Source of the DNA: JBMYQA01 sp049600855
GTDB taxonomy: Bacteria > Bacteroidota > Bacteroidia > Cytophagales > Flammeovirgaceae
Reading direction: 5' to 3'
Assembly: GCA_049600855.1 (NCBI GenBank)
Contig: JBMYQA010000072.1
Span: 1-23,897 of the forward strand
Length of the DNA stretch: 23,897 nt
In this document: piece by piece, positions 14,866 to 23,862 of the stretch
Numbering within the stretch: position 1 is the first letter of the stretch
Layout: the number at the start of each line of letters is the position of its first letter
Position numbers and translations under genes: made by a program
Notes under the pieces: model-generated
Databases searched by the model: none
What the model was told of the DNA's origin: nothing
Seen by the model: the letters and a program-made list of their open reading frames with translations, nothing else

Positions 14866-15609
14866 ATGAAAATACAGACCATTTTATTTGCTGTATTAGC
14901 CTGTATGTGCTTGCTAACGACAAGTTGTGACGATGAATGGGATGCGATTGAAGATGAAATTGATTGCCGTAGGGCAAAAGGTTCAAGAGTGGAGCGAGAA
15001 TTAACACTTCCTACTTTCCATAGCATTGAATTGGAAGTGGATGCGAATGTTTTCATTAGCCTTGGCTCAGAACAAAAAGTGCGAGTAGAAGGAGAATCAG
15101 ACGTGGTTGGCGATATCGAGCGAAATGTGTGGGATGGCGTATGGTACATTGAATTTGACCACTGTTACAAAAGATACGATGACCTAGACATTTACATTAC
15201 TGTTACTGATTTAAAGATGATAGATATCCAAAGCTCAGGTTATGTATTGGCACAAACGGATTTTAATGTCGATGAAATTGACTTTAGAATTTCGGGTTCT
15301 GGAAATATCATCATGAATGATTTGGTCGCAACTACTGTCAGCTCTACGGTAACGGGTTCTGGAAATATTCTGATTTCAGGTAATGCAGATACACATAATG
15401 CTTACATTACGGGTTCTGGAGATATCACCACTTTTGGCTTTGAAACTGTCAATACCGATGTGACCATTGTGGGTTCAGGCAATGCCGAAGTAAGGGTAAG
15501 TTCAGATTTAGATGTAGGGATTGTTGGTTCTGGTAATGTCTATTATAAAGGTGAACCGACTGTAAGTTCCTCGATTAGTGGTTCAGGAAAAGTAGTGAAA
15601 GTAAATTAG
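14866..15609 (+). CDS. GIN-domain (DUF2807) lipoprotein
   Basis: This is an exported lipoprotein of the putative auto-transporter-adhesin-head-like family, common in Bacteroidota and of unknown function; an envelope location is expected. The 247-residue protein has a lipoprotein signal with LTTSC, acylated Cys21. Residues about 45-245 form a beta-helix-like domain. GSG motifs at 144, 164, 183, 203, 221 and 239 recur every 18-20 residues (GSGN, GSGN, GSGD, GSGN, GSGN, GSGK), one per predicted helical rung. Cys34 and Cys100 could form a disulfide. The gene stands alone, divergent from the AAA-ATPase-like gene and convergent with priA. Confidence 0.88.
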   Translation: MKIQTILFAVLACMCLLTTSCDDEWDAIEDEIDCRRAKGSRVERELTLPTFHSIELEVDANVFISLGSEQKVRVEGESDVVGDIERNVWDGVWYIEFDHCYKRYDDLDIYITVTDLKMIDIQSSGYVLAQTDFNVDEIDFRISGSGNIIMNDLVATTVSSTVTGSGNILISGNADTHNAYITGSGDITTFGFETVNTDVTIVGSGNAEVRVSSDLDVGIVGSGNVYYKGEPTVSSSISGSGKVVKVN

Positions 15610-15620
15610 ATTTCATACCA

Positions 15621-15643
15621 GAGGAGGCCAAATTGACCTCCAT
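15621..15643. terminator. Weak hairpin between the convergent GIN-domain gene and priA
   Basis: GGAGG (15623-15627) pairs with CCTCC (15637-15641), with further imperfect pairing inside. It fills most of the 36-base gap between two stop codons. No T tract is evident, so a terminator role is uncertain. Confidence 0.3.
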
Positions 15644-15645
15644 GA

Positions 15646-18189
15646 TCACAGAAAATCAACATCAACTACCACCTCTACCTTTTTAAAAGCTTTAGTGGTA
15701 ATGAGCAGGGTAATCTCTTCACGAATCAGCTTTTTGGCAATTCGTAGATTGGGGTTATTCCGCTCTATTTTTATGAGAATATCTTTTAGAAAGAAATTTC
15801 GAATTTTATCAATTACGGGATATTCAGGGCCTAACACACGCTTGTTACCAATTTTCATGCGTAGGTTTTGTGCTAAGGCTTCTGCCGCAGCATCGCGTAA
15901 TGATTTATCCTGGGTTTTGATAGTCAGTCGAATCAAACGCGTGAAAGGCGGATAACCATAACGTTGACGCTCTTGAACTTCTTCTCGATACAGCCCTTCA
16001 TAATCGTAGCTTGTGATTTTGTGCAGTAGCGGTTGTTCAGGATTTGCCGTTTGGATCATTACCATGCCTTTACGTTCTCGCCTGCCTGCTCGACCACTTA
16101 CTTGGGTGATTAGCTGAAAAGTACGCTCATGTGCTCGGAAGTCGGGGAAATACATGAGTCGATCTACATCAAAAACACCAACTAAGCTCACTTTATCAAA
16201 GTCTAATCCTTTCGTGACCATTTGGGTGCCAACCAAGATATCTACCTCATGATTTTCAAACGCTGAAATAATCTTTTGATAGCTATATTTTTTGCGCGTG
16301 GTATCTAAATCCATCCGTTGGATTCGGGCTTCTGGTAAGAGGAGTTTTAATTCATCTTCAATCTTTTCGGTACCTAAACCAACCATCTTCAATTTGGTGG
16401 AACCACAAGCACTACACACCCTTGGCGAACCTTCTTTGTGCCCACAATAATGGCAACGCAATTCGTTGCGATACATGTGATAGGTGAGATTTACCGCACA
16501 CTGATGGCATTCAGGAGTCCAGCCGCAGTCTTCACAAGTAATGTATGGTGCATAGCCTCTGCGGTTTTGAAATAAGATAATTTGCTCTTTTTGAGCCAAC
16601 CTATTTTCGATCTCTTCTAACAGGCTTGGCGCAAACTCATTTCGCATTTTACCTGTTTGTTTGGCTTTACGGGTATCCACCAAAATGATATCAGGAAGCT
16701 TGGCATTGCCATAACGCTCTAACAATTCTACTAAACCATAAACGCCTTGATTAGCACGGTGATAACTTTCAATAGAAGGCGTGGCCGAACCGAGTAACAC
16801 CTTGGCTTGATGCATTTTTGCAAGCATCATTGCCGCATCACGCGCATGATACCTGGGAGCCGGATCGTATTGTTTATAAGATGTTTCGTGTTCCTCATCT
16901 ACAATGACTAATCCTAAGTTATCAAATGGCAAAAACAAGGAAGAGCGCACGCCAATCACAAAGGGGAAATCGCCATTGGCTACTCCTTTCCAAACCTCTA
17001 CGCGCTCATTATCAGAAAATTTAGAATGATAAATCCCAATTTTATTTCCAAAGGCTTTTTTGAGTCGAACGACAATTTGGGTGGTTAAGGCAATTTCGGG
17101 CAATAACATCAATACTTGAGCACCACTTTCAACTACCTTTTGAATCAGGTCGATGTAAATTTCTGTTTTGCCACTTCCAGTAACTCCTCGCAATAAGGCA
17201 ATGTCTTTTTGCTCAAAGCTCTTCAAAATTTTATCCCGCGCCTCTTGCTGTGCCTCACTGAGTTTGATGTCAGGAATTTGCAATTGGGCAACCTGATCGT
17301 CGTATTCGGCCAAGCGCGAAACGATTTGTTCAATTTGCTCAAATATATCGTGTTTGAGTAGGGTATTAAAGGCAGATGTAGAGATTTCTCCTGTATCTTC
17401 ATTCAACAGTTTCGACTTCTCGATGCCTTGTGCATTCAGGTTTCGATTAGCATAAATGGGAACCAGCGAAAGGTATTTTAGAAGCACAGTCTCTTGCTTA
17501 GGACGCTTACTCAACTTTTTGAAAAGTGCTTCGATTGCATCATCGGAATTAGCATATTGCGGATTCAGACGAACTTTCTTAACCTTTTTAGGTTTGTATT
17601 TCTCTTTAATTTCCTCATAAATGATGATGGCTCGTTTGGCAATCAGGTATTTTAACGTCTGGTAAATGCTTTTGACCTCCAGAATTTGTGCCGCTTCAGG
17701 ATAAGATAAGGATTGATCATTCCGTAAGGCTTCTAACAAGACTAATTCTTTATCAGAAAAATCGAGTTCATCATCGTCTAAATCAAATTCAGGATTGAGC
17801 TGAATGCGCGATTGGCTGCTGAGTTTCAAGCCTGAAGGAATAGCGCCATTCATGACCTCGCCAATATTGCAGAGGTAGTAATCAGCCATCCATTGCCAAA
17901 AGCGAATGTGCAATTCCTGAACGGTAGGCGTATCATCTAATACTTCAAGCAGGTATTTTGCCTGATATTTTTCAGGTGGTTTTTGATGTATTTTTCCGAC
18001 AATTCCGGTAATGATTCGTCTTTTTCCAAATTGTACAATCACCCGTACACCAACTTCTACCAAGTCTTCCCAATCGGTTGGGATGCGGTAGGTAAACAGT
18101 TGAGGTATGGGAATAGGTAGAATCACATCGGCAAATTGAGTTGGCCGATTCGGTTGTTCTGGATTTTGAATAAATTCTAGTTGTGACAA
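15646..18189 (-). CDS. priA: Primosomal protein N' (replication restart DNA helicase PriA)
   Basis: PriA recognises stalled or collapsed replication forks, unwinds the lagging arm and loads the replicative helicase. The 847-residue protein has the N-terminal 3'-end-binding domain (about 15-120, VILPIPIPQLFTYRIP), a linker winged-helix region, then the helicase core. Seen: Walker A GVTGSGKTEIY (335-345), DEEH (431-434), GSATPS (467-472), and eight zinc-binding cysteines between 552 and 595 (C-x2-C, C-x2-C, C-x2-C, C-x2-C). The helicase motif TQVSGRAGR lies further on. It is somewhat longer than the E. coli protein (732 residues), mostly in the linker (about 120-300), as is normal for Bacteroidota. 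It is monocistronic. Confidence 0.97.
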   Translation of the reverse strand: MSQLEFIQNPEQPNRPTQFADVILPIPIPQLFTYRIPTDWEDLVEVGVRVIVQFGKRRIITGIVGKIHQKPPEKYQAKYLLEVLDDTPTVQELHIRFWQWMADYYLCNIGEVMNGAIPSGLKLSSQSRIQLNPEFDLDDDELDFSDKELVLLEALRNDQSLSYPEAAQILEVKSIYQTLKYLIAKRAIIIYEEIKEKYKPKKVKKVRLNPQYANSDDAIEALFKKLSKRPKQETVLLKYLSLVPIYANRNLNAQGIEKSKLLNEDTGEISTSAFNTLLKHDIFEQIEQIVSRLAEYDDQVAQLQIPDIKLSEAQQEARDKILKSFEQKDIALLRGVTGSGKTEIYIDLIQKVVESGAQVLMLLPEIALTTQIVVRLKKAFGNKIGIYHSKFSDNERVEVWKGVANGDFPFVIGVRSSLFLPFDNLGLVIVDEEHETSYKQYDPAPRYHARDAAMMLAKMHQAKVLLGSATPSIESYHRANQGVYGLVELLERYGNAKLPDIILVDTRKAKQTGKMRNEFAPSLLEEIENRLAQKEQIILFQNRRGYAPYITCEDCGWTPECHQCAVNLTYHMYRNELRCHYCGHKEGSPRVCSACGSTKLKMVGLGTEKIEDELKLLLPEARIQRMDLDTTRKKYSYQKIISAFENHEVDILVGTQMVTKGLDFDKVSLVGVFDVDRLMYFPDFRAHERTFQLITQVSGRAGRRERKGMVMIQTANPEQPLLHKITSYDYEGLYREEVQERQRYGYPPFTRLIRLTIKTQDKSLRDAAAEALAQNLRMKIGNKRVLGPEYPVIDKIRNFFLKDILIKIERNNPNLRIAKKLIREEITLLITTKAFKKVEVVVDVDFL

Positions 18190-18420
18190 TACTTGCGCTG
18201 TTTTGGCACGAATTTATAAAATGATGTTGTGATTGTTGAAAAAAACGGCAATTCAAGGTCAGAAAATTTACCACGAATAGAGGAACTAGACTAACAGAAA
18301 TTCAATTACCTTTGTTGGGCGAAGTAAAAAAGCTTGACTATTTGAGACGGTTTGAACTTTTTTTCGGCTAAACAAAAAATTCAAACAGCCTCTTAGGGAA
18401 GAGCGCATAATGTTTATAAT

Positions 18421-19533
18421 ATGAAGAAGGCATTAATAACAGGAGTGACGGGTCAAGATGGTGCTTACCTCTCCGAATTATTATTAGAAAAAGGGTATGA
18501 GGTACATGGTATCAAGCGTAGAAGCTCCTTGTTCAACACAGATCGTATCGATCATTTATACCAAGATCCACACGAAAAAAATATTCGTTTTAAGTTACAT
18601 TATGGAGATTTGTCTGATTCGATGAACCTCACGCGAATCATTCAAGAGGTACAGCCTGATGAAATCTATAACTTGGGAGCCATGTCTCATGTGAAGGTGA
18701 GCTTTGATACACCTGAATATACCGCCAACGTAGATGGTATTGGCACTTTACGCTTGTTAGAAGCAGTTCGATTACTGGGCTTAACCGAAAAAACGCGACT
18801 TTATCAAGCCTCGACTTCAGAGCTTTATGGCTTAGTGCAGGAAGTGCCTCAGCGCGAAACGACTCCTTTTTACCCACGATCTCCTTATGCAGTAGCAAAA
18901 TTATATGCCTACTGGATTACCGTCAATTATCGGGAGGCTTACAACATGTATGCTTGTAATGGGATTTTGTTCAACCACGAATCACCTTTGCGTGGAGAAA
19001 CATTTGTGACACGGAAAATCACCCGAGCGGCTGCGCGTATCGTGTTAGGCATGCAAGAAAAAATGTATTTAGGAAACCTGAATGCCAAACGAGATTGGGG
19101 ACATGCCAAAGACTATGTAGAAGCCATGTGGCGCATCTTACAACAAGAACAAGCAGAAGATTACGTGATTGCCACGGGCGTAACCACTACGATTCGCGAG
19201 TTTGTGAAAATGACTTTTGCTGAATTAGGCATTTCCATTCGTTTTGAAGGAGAAGGGCAACAAGAGCGAGGCATCATCGAAAAAGTGACAAATACGAGTT
19301 TTAAGGTGAAAGAAGGGCAATGTATTGTGGAAGTGGATCCTAAATATTTCCGACCTACGGAAGTAGAGTTATTGATTGGCGATGCAACTAAAGCAAAGGA
19401 AAAATTAGGCTGGGAACCTAAATATGACTTACCAGCTTTAGTAAAAGATATGATACAGGCCGATTTAGAGTTATTCAAAAAAGATGCTTATTTGAAAGAA
19501 GGCGGACATTCTATCCTGAATTATCATGAATAA
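18421..19533 (+). CDS. gmd: GDP-mannose 4,6-dehydratase
   Basis: Gmd converts GDP-D-mannose to GDP-4-keto-6-deoxy-D-mannose in the cytoplasm, the first committed step toward GDP-L-fucose. The 370-residue protein is an extended SDR-family enzyme. Seen: the nucleotide-binding GVTGQDG (8-14), IKRRSS (31-36) which sets NADP preference, the catalytic STSE (131-134) and Tyr156-x3-Lys160 in SPYAVAK, and the Gmd-specific NHESPLRGETFVTRKI (185-200). Length is normal. It overlaps fcl by eight bases, so the two are translated together. The 231-base upstream gap is shared with divergent priA; a TACCTTTG near 18308 resembles a -7 element but lacks a good -33 partner. Confidence 0.97.
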   Translation: MKKALITGVTGQDGAYLSELLLEKGYEVHGIKRRSSLFNTDRIDHLYQDPHEKNIRFKLHYGDLSDSMNLTRIIQEVQPDEIYNLGAMSHVKVSFDTPEYTANVDGIGTLRLLEAVRLLGLTEKTRLYQASTSELYGLVQEVPQRETTPFYPRSPYAVAKLYAYWITVNYREAYNMYACNGILFNHESPLRGETFVTRKITRAAARIVLGMQEKMYLGNLNAKRDWGHAKDYVEAMWRILQQEQAEDYVIATGVTTTIREFVKMTFAELGISIRFEGEGQQERGIIEKVTNTSFKVKEGQCIVEVDPKYFRPTEVELLIGDATKAKEKLGWEPKYDLPALVKDMIQADLELFKKDAYLKEGGHSILNYHE

Positions 19534-20473
19534 AGATGCTAAAATTTACATTGCGGGGCATAATGGAATGGTGGGTTCGGCCATTTATCGTAAACTAGTG
19601 GCAGAGGGCTATTCCAATTTTGTATTCCGAAGCTCAAAAGCGCTTGATTTGAGAGATCAACAAGCCGTAGCTCAATTTTTTGAAGCAGAAAAGCCCGAGT
19701 ATATCTTTTTGGCGGCAGCAAAAGTGGGTGGCATTCAAGCGAATAATCATTATCGAGCAGATTTTTTGTACGATAATTTGCTCATTCAAAGCAATGTGAT
19801 TCACCAAGCGCATGTTCATGGTGTGAAAAAGTTATTGAGTTTAGGCTCTTCTTGCATTTATCCCAAGCAAAGCCCTCAACCCATTAAGGAAGAATATTTA
19901 CTCACAGATACCCTAGAGCCCACTAATGAACCCTATGCGATTGCCAAAATTGCAGGTTTAAAACTCTGTGAATCCTATAAAAGGCAATATGGCGATAACT
20001 TTATCTCAGCCATGCCTACCAACTTATATGGGCCAAACGATAATTATGATTTGCAAAATTCCCACGTGCTTCCTGCCTTGTTACGCAAATTTCATGAAGC
20101 CAAATTAAATGGGGAACCGGCTGTAGAAATTTGGGGAACCGGCAAGCCTAGAAGGGAGTTTCTACACGCCGATGATTTAGCCGATGCTGCTCTTTTCCTA
20201 ATGTTGAATTACGATGATGAGCAGTGGGTGAATGTAGGAGTGGGGGAGGATATTTCGATAAAAGAGCTCGCACTCCTCATTAAAGAGGTCGTTGGCTTTG
20301 AAGGCGAGTTGATCCATAATTTAGAAAAGCCTGACGGTACCTTGCTCAAGCGTTTGGATGTGAGCCGAATGAAAGCCTTAGGTTGGGAAGCCAAAATTGG
20401 GCTGCGCGAAGGAATTGAACAAACCTATCAATTGGTATTGGAGCAGGGCTACGAGCGTGTTTTAATCAGTTAA
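19526..20473 (+). CDS. fcl: GDP-L-fucose synthase
   Basis: Fcl (WcaG/GFS) epimerises and reduces GDP-4-keto-6-deoxymannose to GDP-L-fucose with NADPH. The 315-residue protein has GHNGMVGS (11-18) for nucleotide binding and the residues known from the E. coli enzyme: Ser108 and Cys110 in GSSCIYP, Tyr137-x3-Lys141 in PYAIAKIAG, and His180 in NSHVLPAL. The family segment AAAKVGGIQANN (63-74) is present. Its ATG lies inside the 3' end of gmd (eight-base overlap), which fixes the start. Together with gmd it completes the de novo GDP-fucose pathway; no clear fucosyltransferase is in the window. Confidence 0.97.
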   Translation: MNKDAKIYIAGHNGMVGSAIYRKLVAEGYSNFVFRSSKALDLRDQQAVAQFFEAEKPEYIFLAAAKVGGIQANNHYRADFLYDNLLIQSNVIHQAHVHGVKKLLSLGSSCIYPKQSPQPIKEEYLLTDTLEPTNEPYAIAKIAGLKLCESYKRQYGDNFISAMPTNLYGPNDNYDLQNSHVLPALLRKFHEAKLNGEPAVEIWGTGKPRREFLHADDLADAALFLMLNYDDEQWVNVGVGEDISIKELALLIKEVVGFEGELIHNLEKPDGTLLKRLDVSRMKALGWEAKIGLREGIEQTYQLVLEQGYERVLIS

Positions 20474-20595
20474 ATAGCTATGTTGTAAAGGTAACTGATA
20501 AGAAATGACTTGTGCTTTTACTCCTTAATTCAGGATTGGAATGAGTGTTAGAGTGTTTACCAATAAAATTATATAACGATTTGATAATTAGTGCA

Positions 20596-20632
20596 TTGGG
20601 GTGAGTGAAGCTTCATCCCAAACCATTTTTTT
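20596..20632 (+). terminator. Possible terminator after fcl
   Basis: TTGGG (20596-20600) pairs with CCCAA (20617-20621), with partial pairing inside around the palindrome TGAAGCTTCA, and a run of seven T residues follows at 20626-20632. It lies about 120 bases after the stop codon. Bulges make it imperfect. The rest of the gap to 20769 shows no gene I can support. Confidence 0.35.
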
Positions 20633-20769
20633 ACCCCCAAATACCCGTCCTTATCCCATTTATTTTTCACGGCCAATCTTCCTAAGCACATTTGCGTTGA
20701 TGAAGAAAAATCCTTGTCCAATCATTGTGATCAATGAAGGCTTTGTACCACTCATTAACCTATACTCAA

Positions 20770-21627
20770 ATGGAAGAGATTATTCAAAAAATGGAAAGTA
20801 ATATCGGCCTAATCATCTTGGGCCTGTTAGCTTTTTCGGTTGTTTTAGCGATTGTTGAATTTTGCTATGAGTTATATAAAAAGAAGATTACGCGCTGGCG
20901 ATTAGGAGAAATGTGGGCGAGCTTTAGTGTTTACCTCGTCGCTCAGTTGACTGAAAAAATAGGAACGGCTGTATTTGTAGGGGTATTCTTTTTAATAGCA
21001 GATCTTATCCCTTGGCAATTGCCCATTAATGGCTGGACTATGCTTTTAGCCATTATTTTGATCGATTTTCTATACTACTGGGAACATCGTTTAGAACATG
21101 AAATTCGGATATTATGGACTTATCATAGTATCCATCACAGCTCACCGATTTACAATTACACTACCGCCTTACGCGTTTCATTTATTGATAACTTTACGAC
21201 TTGGCTATTTTATGTTCCAGCCATTCTGCTTGGTTTTCATCCGATCATGGTATTGTTGGCGGTTGCACTCATGTTGATGTATCAATTTTGGTTACATACC
21301 GAACTGATTGGGAAGCTGGGCTGGTATGAAAAGATATTTATGACTCCTTCTCAACATCGGGTGCATCACGGTTCTGATGAAATTTATTTGGATAAAAATT
21401 ATGGTGCAATTTTATCCATCTGGGATCGTATGTTTGGCACTTATCAGGAGGAACTGCATAAACCAACTTATGGGCTAACTACGCAAATTAACACCATTAA
21501 TCCCATTAAGGTTCATGCCTTTGAGTACGTCAATATTTGGAAGGATTTGAGAAAAGCAAAAAACGGGAAAGAAGTGTGGAACTACTTATTTAAAGGCCCA
21601 GGATGGAAGCCTGATCGTGAGCTATAG
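20770..21627 (+). CDS. Fatty acid hydroxylase/sterol desaturase-superfamily membrane protein
   Basis: This is a di-iron, His-box membrane oxygenase of the family that hydroxylates or desaturates lipids; the substrate is unknown. The chosen start is the Met before EEIIQKMESNIG; an in-frame ATG at 20734 would add 12 residues. Numbering from 20770 (285 residues): several transmembrane helices (about 10-32, 55-80, 88-105, 145-175), His boxes HRLEH (106-110), HSIHH (119-123) and HRVHH (196-200), and an extra His in WLHTE (176). All eight typical ligands appear intact, so it should be active. Homologues are annotated as sterol desaturases or alkylglycerol monooxygenase-like. It lies after gmd-fcl but 296 bases away, so co-transcription is doubtful. 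Confidence 0.9.
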   Translation: MEEIIQKMESNIGLIILGLLAFSVVLAIVEFCYELYKKKITRWRLGEMWASFSVYLVAQLTEKIGTAVFVGVFFLIADLIPWQLPINGWTMLLAIILIDFLYYWEHRLEHEIRILWTYHSIHHSSPIYNYTTALRVSFIDNFTTWLFYVPAILLGFHPIMVLLAVALMLMYQFWLHTELIGKLGWYEKIFMTPSQHRVHHGSDEIYLDKNYGAILSIWDRMFGTYQEELHKPTYGLTTQINTINPIKVHAFEYVNIWKDLRKAKNGKEVWNYLFKGPGWKPDREL

Positions 21628-21638
21628 AATAGATGCGT

Positions 21639-21667
21639 GTACGGACAAGGGAATACCTTGTCCGTAC
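21639..21667. terminator. Perfect 12-bp hairpin between convergent genes
   Basis: GTACGGACAAGG (21639-21650) and CCTTGTCCGTAC (21656-21667) are perfect complements around a five-base loop, in the 59-base gap between convergent stop codons. It is GC-rich and stable but has no T tract on either side. It probably blocks read-through in both directions or protects 3' ends. Confidence 0.6.
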
Positions 21668-21686
21668 CATACATATATCTAATTTC

Positions 21687-23165
21687 TTAAGCACTTCTGG
21701 TATGTTTCACCGAATAAAAGAAAACCAAGCCATAGCCCATCATAAGCATAAAGTGGAAAGGAAATAAACCTAAATCTTTAATGTAATAACCGTAGGCAAT
21801 TCCCCCAGCAAAGTACAAACACATCACTCCTTCCAGTAAAGTCAGCCAGTTGATTCTCTTAGAGAAATACTTGGTATTACTCCATTTATCTTTGGAGTTT
21901 TTGATATTGAACTTTGGCGTTCGAATAAAGGGCGTTTTTTTACCCAGATAACCTTCAATCACTGCAATGGCATTATGCAAAGCCAAGCCCATCGAAACAG
22001 ATAAGAAGATCAAAAACTTTGGGATAAAAGCAAGAGTCGTTTCTAATCCATCCTTATGGGCTTTCCGCATGGAATTCCAATAGAAGATGATGAGTGAGAC
22101 CAAGCTTAATAGGAACATGGAAGAAACTTGAAATAACAGTTTCAATTCAGGAGAGGTGTATTTGATATGCAATACGGGTACGCTAAGAATCGAACAAAGA
22201 ATGATGCAAATAAATAGCGTACTATTCATCAAGTGAAAAGCGGCATGGATTTTTGTGCCAAAAGGGATATTGGCTCGAAGTACATTAAAGAAATGCTTTT
22301 TCAAGGTTTCAGCAGCGCCTTTTGTCCAGCGGAATTGTTGCGATTTGAAGGCATTCATGGCAGCAGGAAGTTCTGCGGGAGCGACAATATCTTCGAGGTA
22401 ATTGATTTTCCAACCTTTCAATTGTGCCCGATAACTGAGATCCAAATCTTCGGTAATGGTGTCCGAGTGCCAACCACCAGCATCTTCAATGGTTTGTTTG
22501 CGCCAAATGCCTGCCGTGCCATTAAAGTTCAAGAAATGCCCGCCTTGATGACGACCAGTCTGCTCAATGGTAAAGTGGGCGTTTAAGCCAAAGGCCTGAA
22601 GCTTGGTGAGTAGCGAATAATCCTCATTAATGTGTCCCCAGCAGGTTTGTACCACCCCTGTTTGCGCATCACAAAAGTGCGGAATGGTTTTCAGTAAGAA
22701 ATCCTTCTCAGGAAGAAAGTCGGCATCAAATATCGCGACAAACTCTCCTTTGCAGATGGAAAGGCCATATTGCAGTGCACCTGCTTTAAAGCCTTTGCGG
22801 TTTCCTCGGCGTACATGCTGAATGTCAATTCCTTTTGCCTGCCATTCTTCCACTTTTTTGCGTACAATCTCTACGGTTTCATCCGTTGAATCATCCAAGA
22901 CTTGAATTTCAAGTTTGTCTTTTGGGTAATCAAAGGAAGCCACCGTATCAATCAAACGATCAACCACATAAAGTTCATTGTAAAGCGGAAGCTGAATGGT
23001 TACAGGAGGAAGTTCTTCGTGGGGAGGAATAGCTGGAGGAGTAGGAGGCGCTTTGCGCGCTTTTCGGTATAACATCACTAAATTAAATTGAATGATGCTA
23101 TAAAGTAGAATAAAGATAAGCGCAAGTCCGTAGACTGTCAACGTAATAATTTCCCAAGCCTGCAT
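21687..23165 (-). CDS. Membrane glycosyltransferase family 2, cellulose-synthase-like
   Basis: This is a processive-type GT2 enzyme expected to polymerise or transfer sugars from nucleotide-sugar donors at the inner membrane. The 492-residue protein has an N-terminal helix (about 7-32), a cytoplasmic GT-A domain (about 53-290) and four C-terminal helices (about 310-335, 342-362, 375-400 and 440-485). Catalytic motifs seen: Asp91-Asp92 in VLDDSTDE, DAD (147-149), TED (238-240), and Q-Q-F-R-W (276-280). It lacks a PilZ domain, so direct c-di-GMP control of the BcsA kind is not expected. It is closer to CsA-like/glucomannan-type enzymes than to BcsA. It lies seven bases after the other GT2 gene and is surely co-transcribed with it. 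The product is unknown. Confidence 0.92.
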   Translation of the reverse strand: MQAWEIITLTVYGLALIFILLYSIIQFNLVMLYRKARKAPPTPPAIPPHEELPPVTIQLPLYNELYVVDRLIDTVASFDYPKDKLEIQVLDDSTDETVEIVRKKVEEWQAKGIDIQHVRRGNRKGFKAGALQYGLSICKGEFVAIFDADFLPEKDFLLKTIPHFCDAQTGVVQTCWGHINEDYSLLTKLQAFGLNAHFTIEQTGRHQGGHFLNFNGTAGIWRKQTIEDAGGWHSDTITEDLDLSYRAQLKGWKINYLEDIVAPAELPAAMNAFKSQQFRWTKGAAETLKKHFFNVLRANIPFGTKIHAAFHLMNSTLFICIILCSILSVPVLHIKYTSPELKLLFQVSSMFLLSLVSLIIFYWNSMRKAHKDGLETTLAFIPKFLIFLSVSMGLALHNAIAVIEGYLGKKTPFIRTPKFNIKNSKDKWSNTKYFSKRINWLTLLEGVMCLYFAGGIAYGYYIKDLGLFPFHFMLMMGYGLVFFYSVKHTRSA

Positions 23166-23172
23166 AATGCGT

Positions 23173-23862
23173 TTATAAATATTTAAAAATAGTCCACAAA
23201 ATTTTGTAACCCGCCATAATGGTACCTTTCAACGTTCCTGATACTTTAGAAAAACCAATCCGTACTTTATAATTTACAGGCACTTCACAGGTATTGAGCT
23301 TAAATTTTGCAGCTTTTAGTTGCATTTCAACCGTCCAGCCATACGTTCGATCTTTCATACCAATTTCCAGTAGCTTATCAAACTTAATAGCTCTAAATGG
23401 ACCTAAATCACTGTATTTCACTCCATAGAATAGTTGTAAAAGTGTGGTGGCTAACCAATTCCCAAACACTTGTTGCGGTGTCATTGATCCGCTTTCACGA
23501 TTGCCAAGTGCACGCGAACCAATGACCATATCCATGTCTTGTTCTATAATTGGTTCAACTACAATGGGCAATTCTTCAGGATAATCGGAGTAATCGCCAT
23601 CCATAAATACCACAATCTCTGGAGTTGGGTCTAAAGATTTTGCATATTCGATGCCTTTTAGACAGGCATTTCCATAACCTTGGATGGGTTGCGCTAAAAC
23701 AGTCGCCCCTGCTTGTCGAGCAACTTCGGCTGTTTGGTCAGACGAATTATTATCCACTACAATAATTTCTGCTACCCAATCCCTTGGGATATCGGCAATA
23801 ACTTTACTGATTGACTGCGCTTCGTTGAAGGCAGGGATAATCACAACAATTTTAGGGCGCAT
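23173..23862 (-). CDS. Glycosyltransferase family 2, polyprenyl-phosphate-sugar synthase-like (DPM/GtrB type)
   Basis: The protein is expected to transfer a sugar from a nucleotide donor, often onto a polyprenyl phosphate, on the cytoplasmic face of the membrane. The 229-residue chain has the GT-A start VVIIPAFNEAQSISKVI, the donor-site Asp37 in VVDNNSSD, the metal-binding DGD (88-90), and DLGPFRAI (152-159), a segment shared with DPM-like enzymes. A weak hydrophobic C-terminal helix is present, but no GtrB-type pair of transmembrane helices. It leads a two-gene unit with the cellulose-synthase-like GT2, whose ATG follows seven bases later. The pair probably builds one glycan or glycolipid. 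The donor sugar cannot be told from the sequence. Confidence 0.92.
   Translation of the reverse strand: MRPKIVVIIPAFNEAQSISKVIADIPRDWVAEIIVVDNNSSDQTAEVARQAGATVLAQPIQGYGNACLKGIEYAKSLDPTPEIVVFMDGDYSDYPEELPIVVEPIIEQDMDMVIGSRALGNRESGSMTPQQVFGNWLATTLLQLFYGVKYSDLGPFRAIKFDKLLEIGMKDRTYGWTVEMQLKAAKFKLNTCEVPVNYKVRIGFSKVSGTLKGTIMAGYKILWTIFKYL

Noticed and set aside
15290..15595. Repeated GGTTCTGG-type units as a possible DNA repeat array or CRISPR
   Set aside because: The units are codons of GSG motifs within an open reading frame, the spacing varies by whole codons and there are no conserved direct repeats of CRISPR length.
18305..18316. TACCTTTG as a promoter -7 element for gmd
   Set aside because: It matches TAnnTTTG, but no TTTG or TTG lies 19-21 bases upstream, so I did not list it as a promoter.
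20601..20801. Forward open frame of 66 codons before the His-box hydroxylase
   Set aside because: It overlaps the hydroxylase start in another frame, and its translation shows no domain or consistent secondary structure.
22233..22586. Forward open frame of 117 codons inside the cellulose-synthase-like GT2 gene
   Set aside because: It is a shadow on the opposite strand of a gene with intact catalytic motifs.
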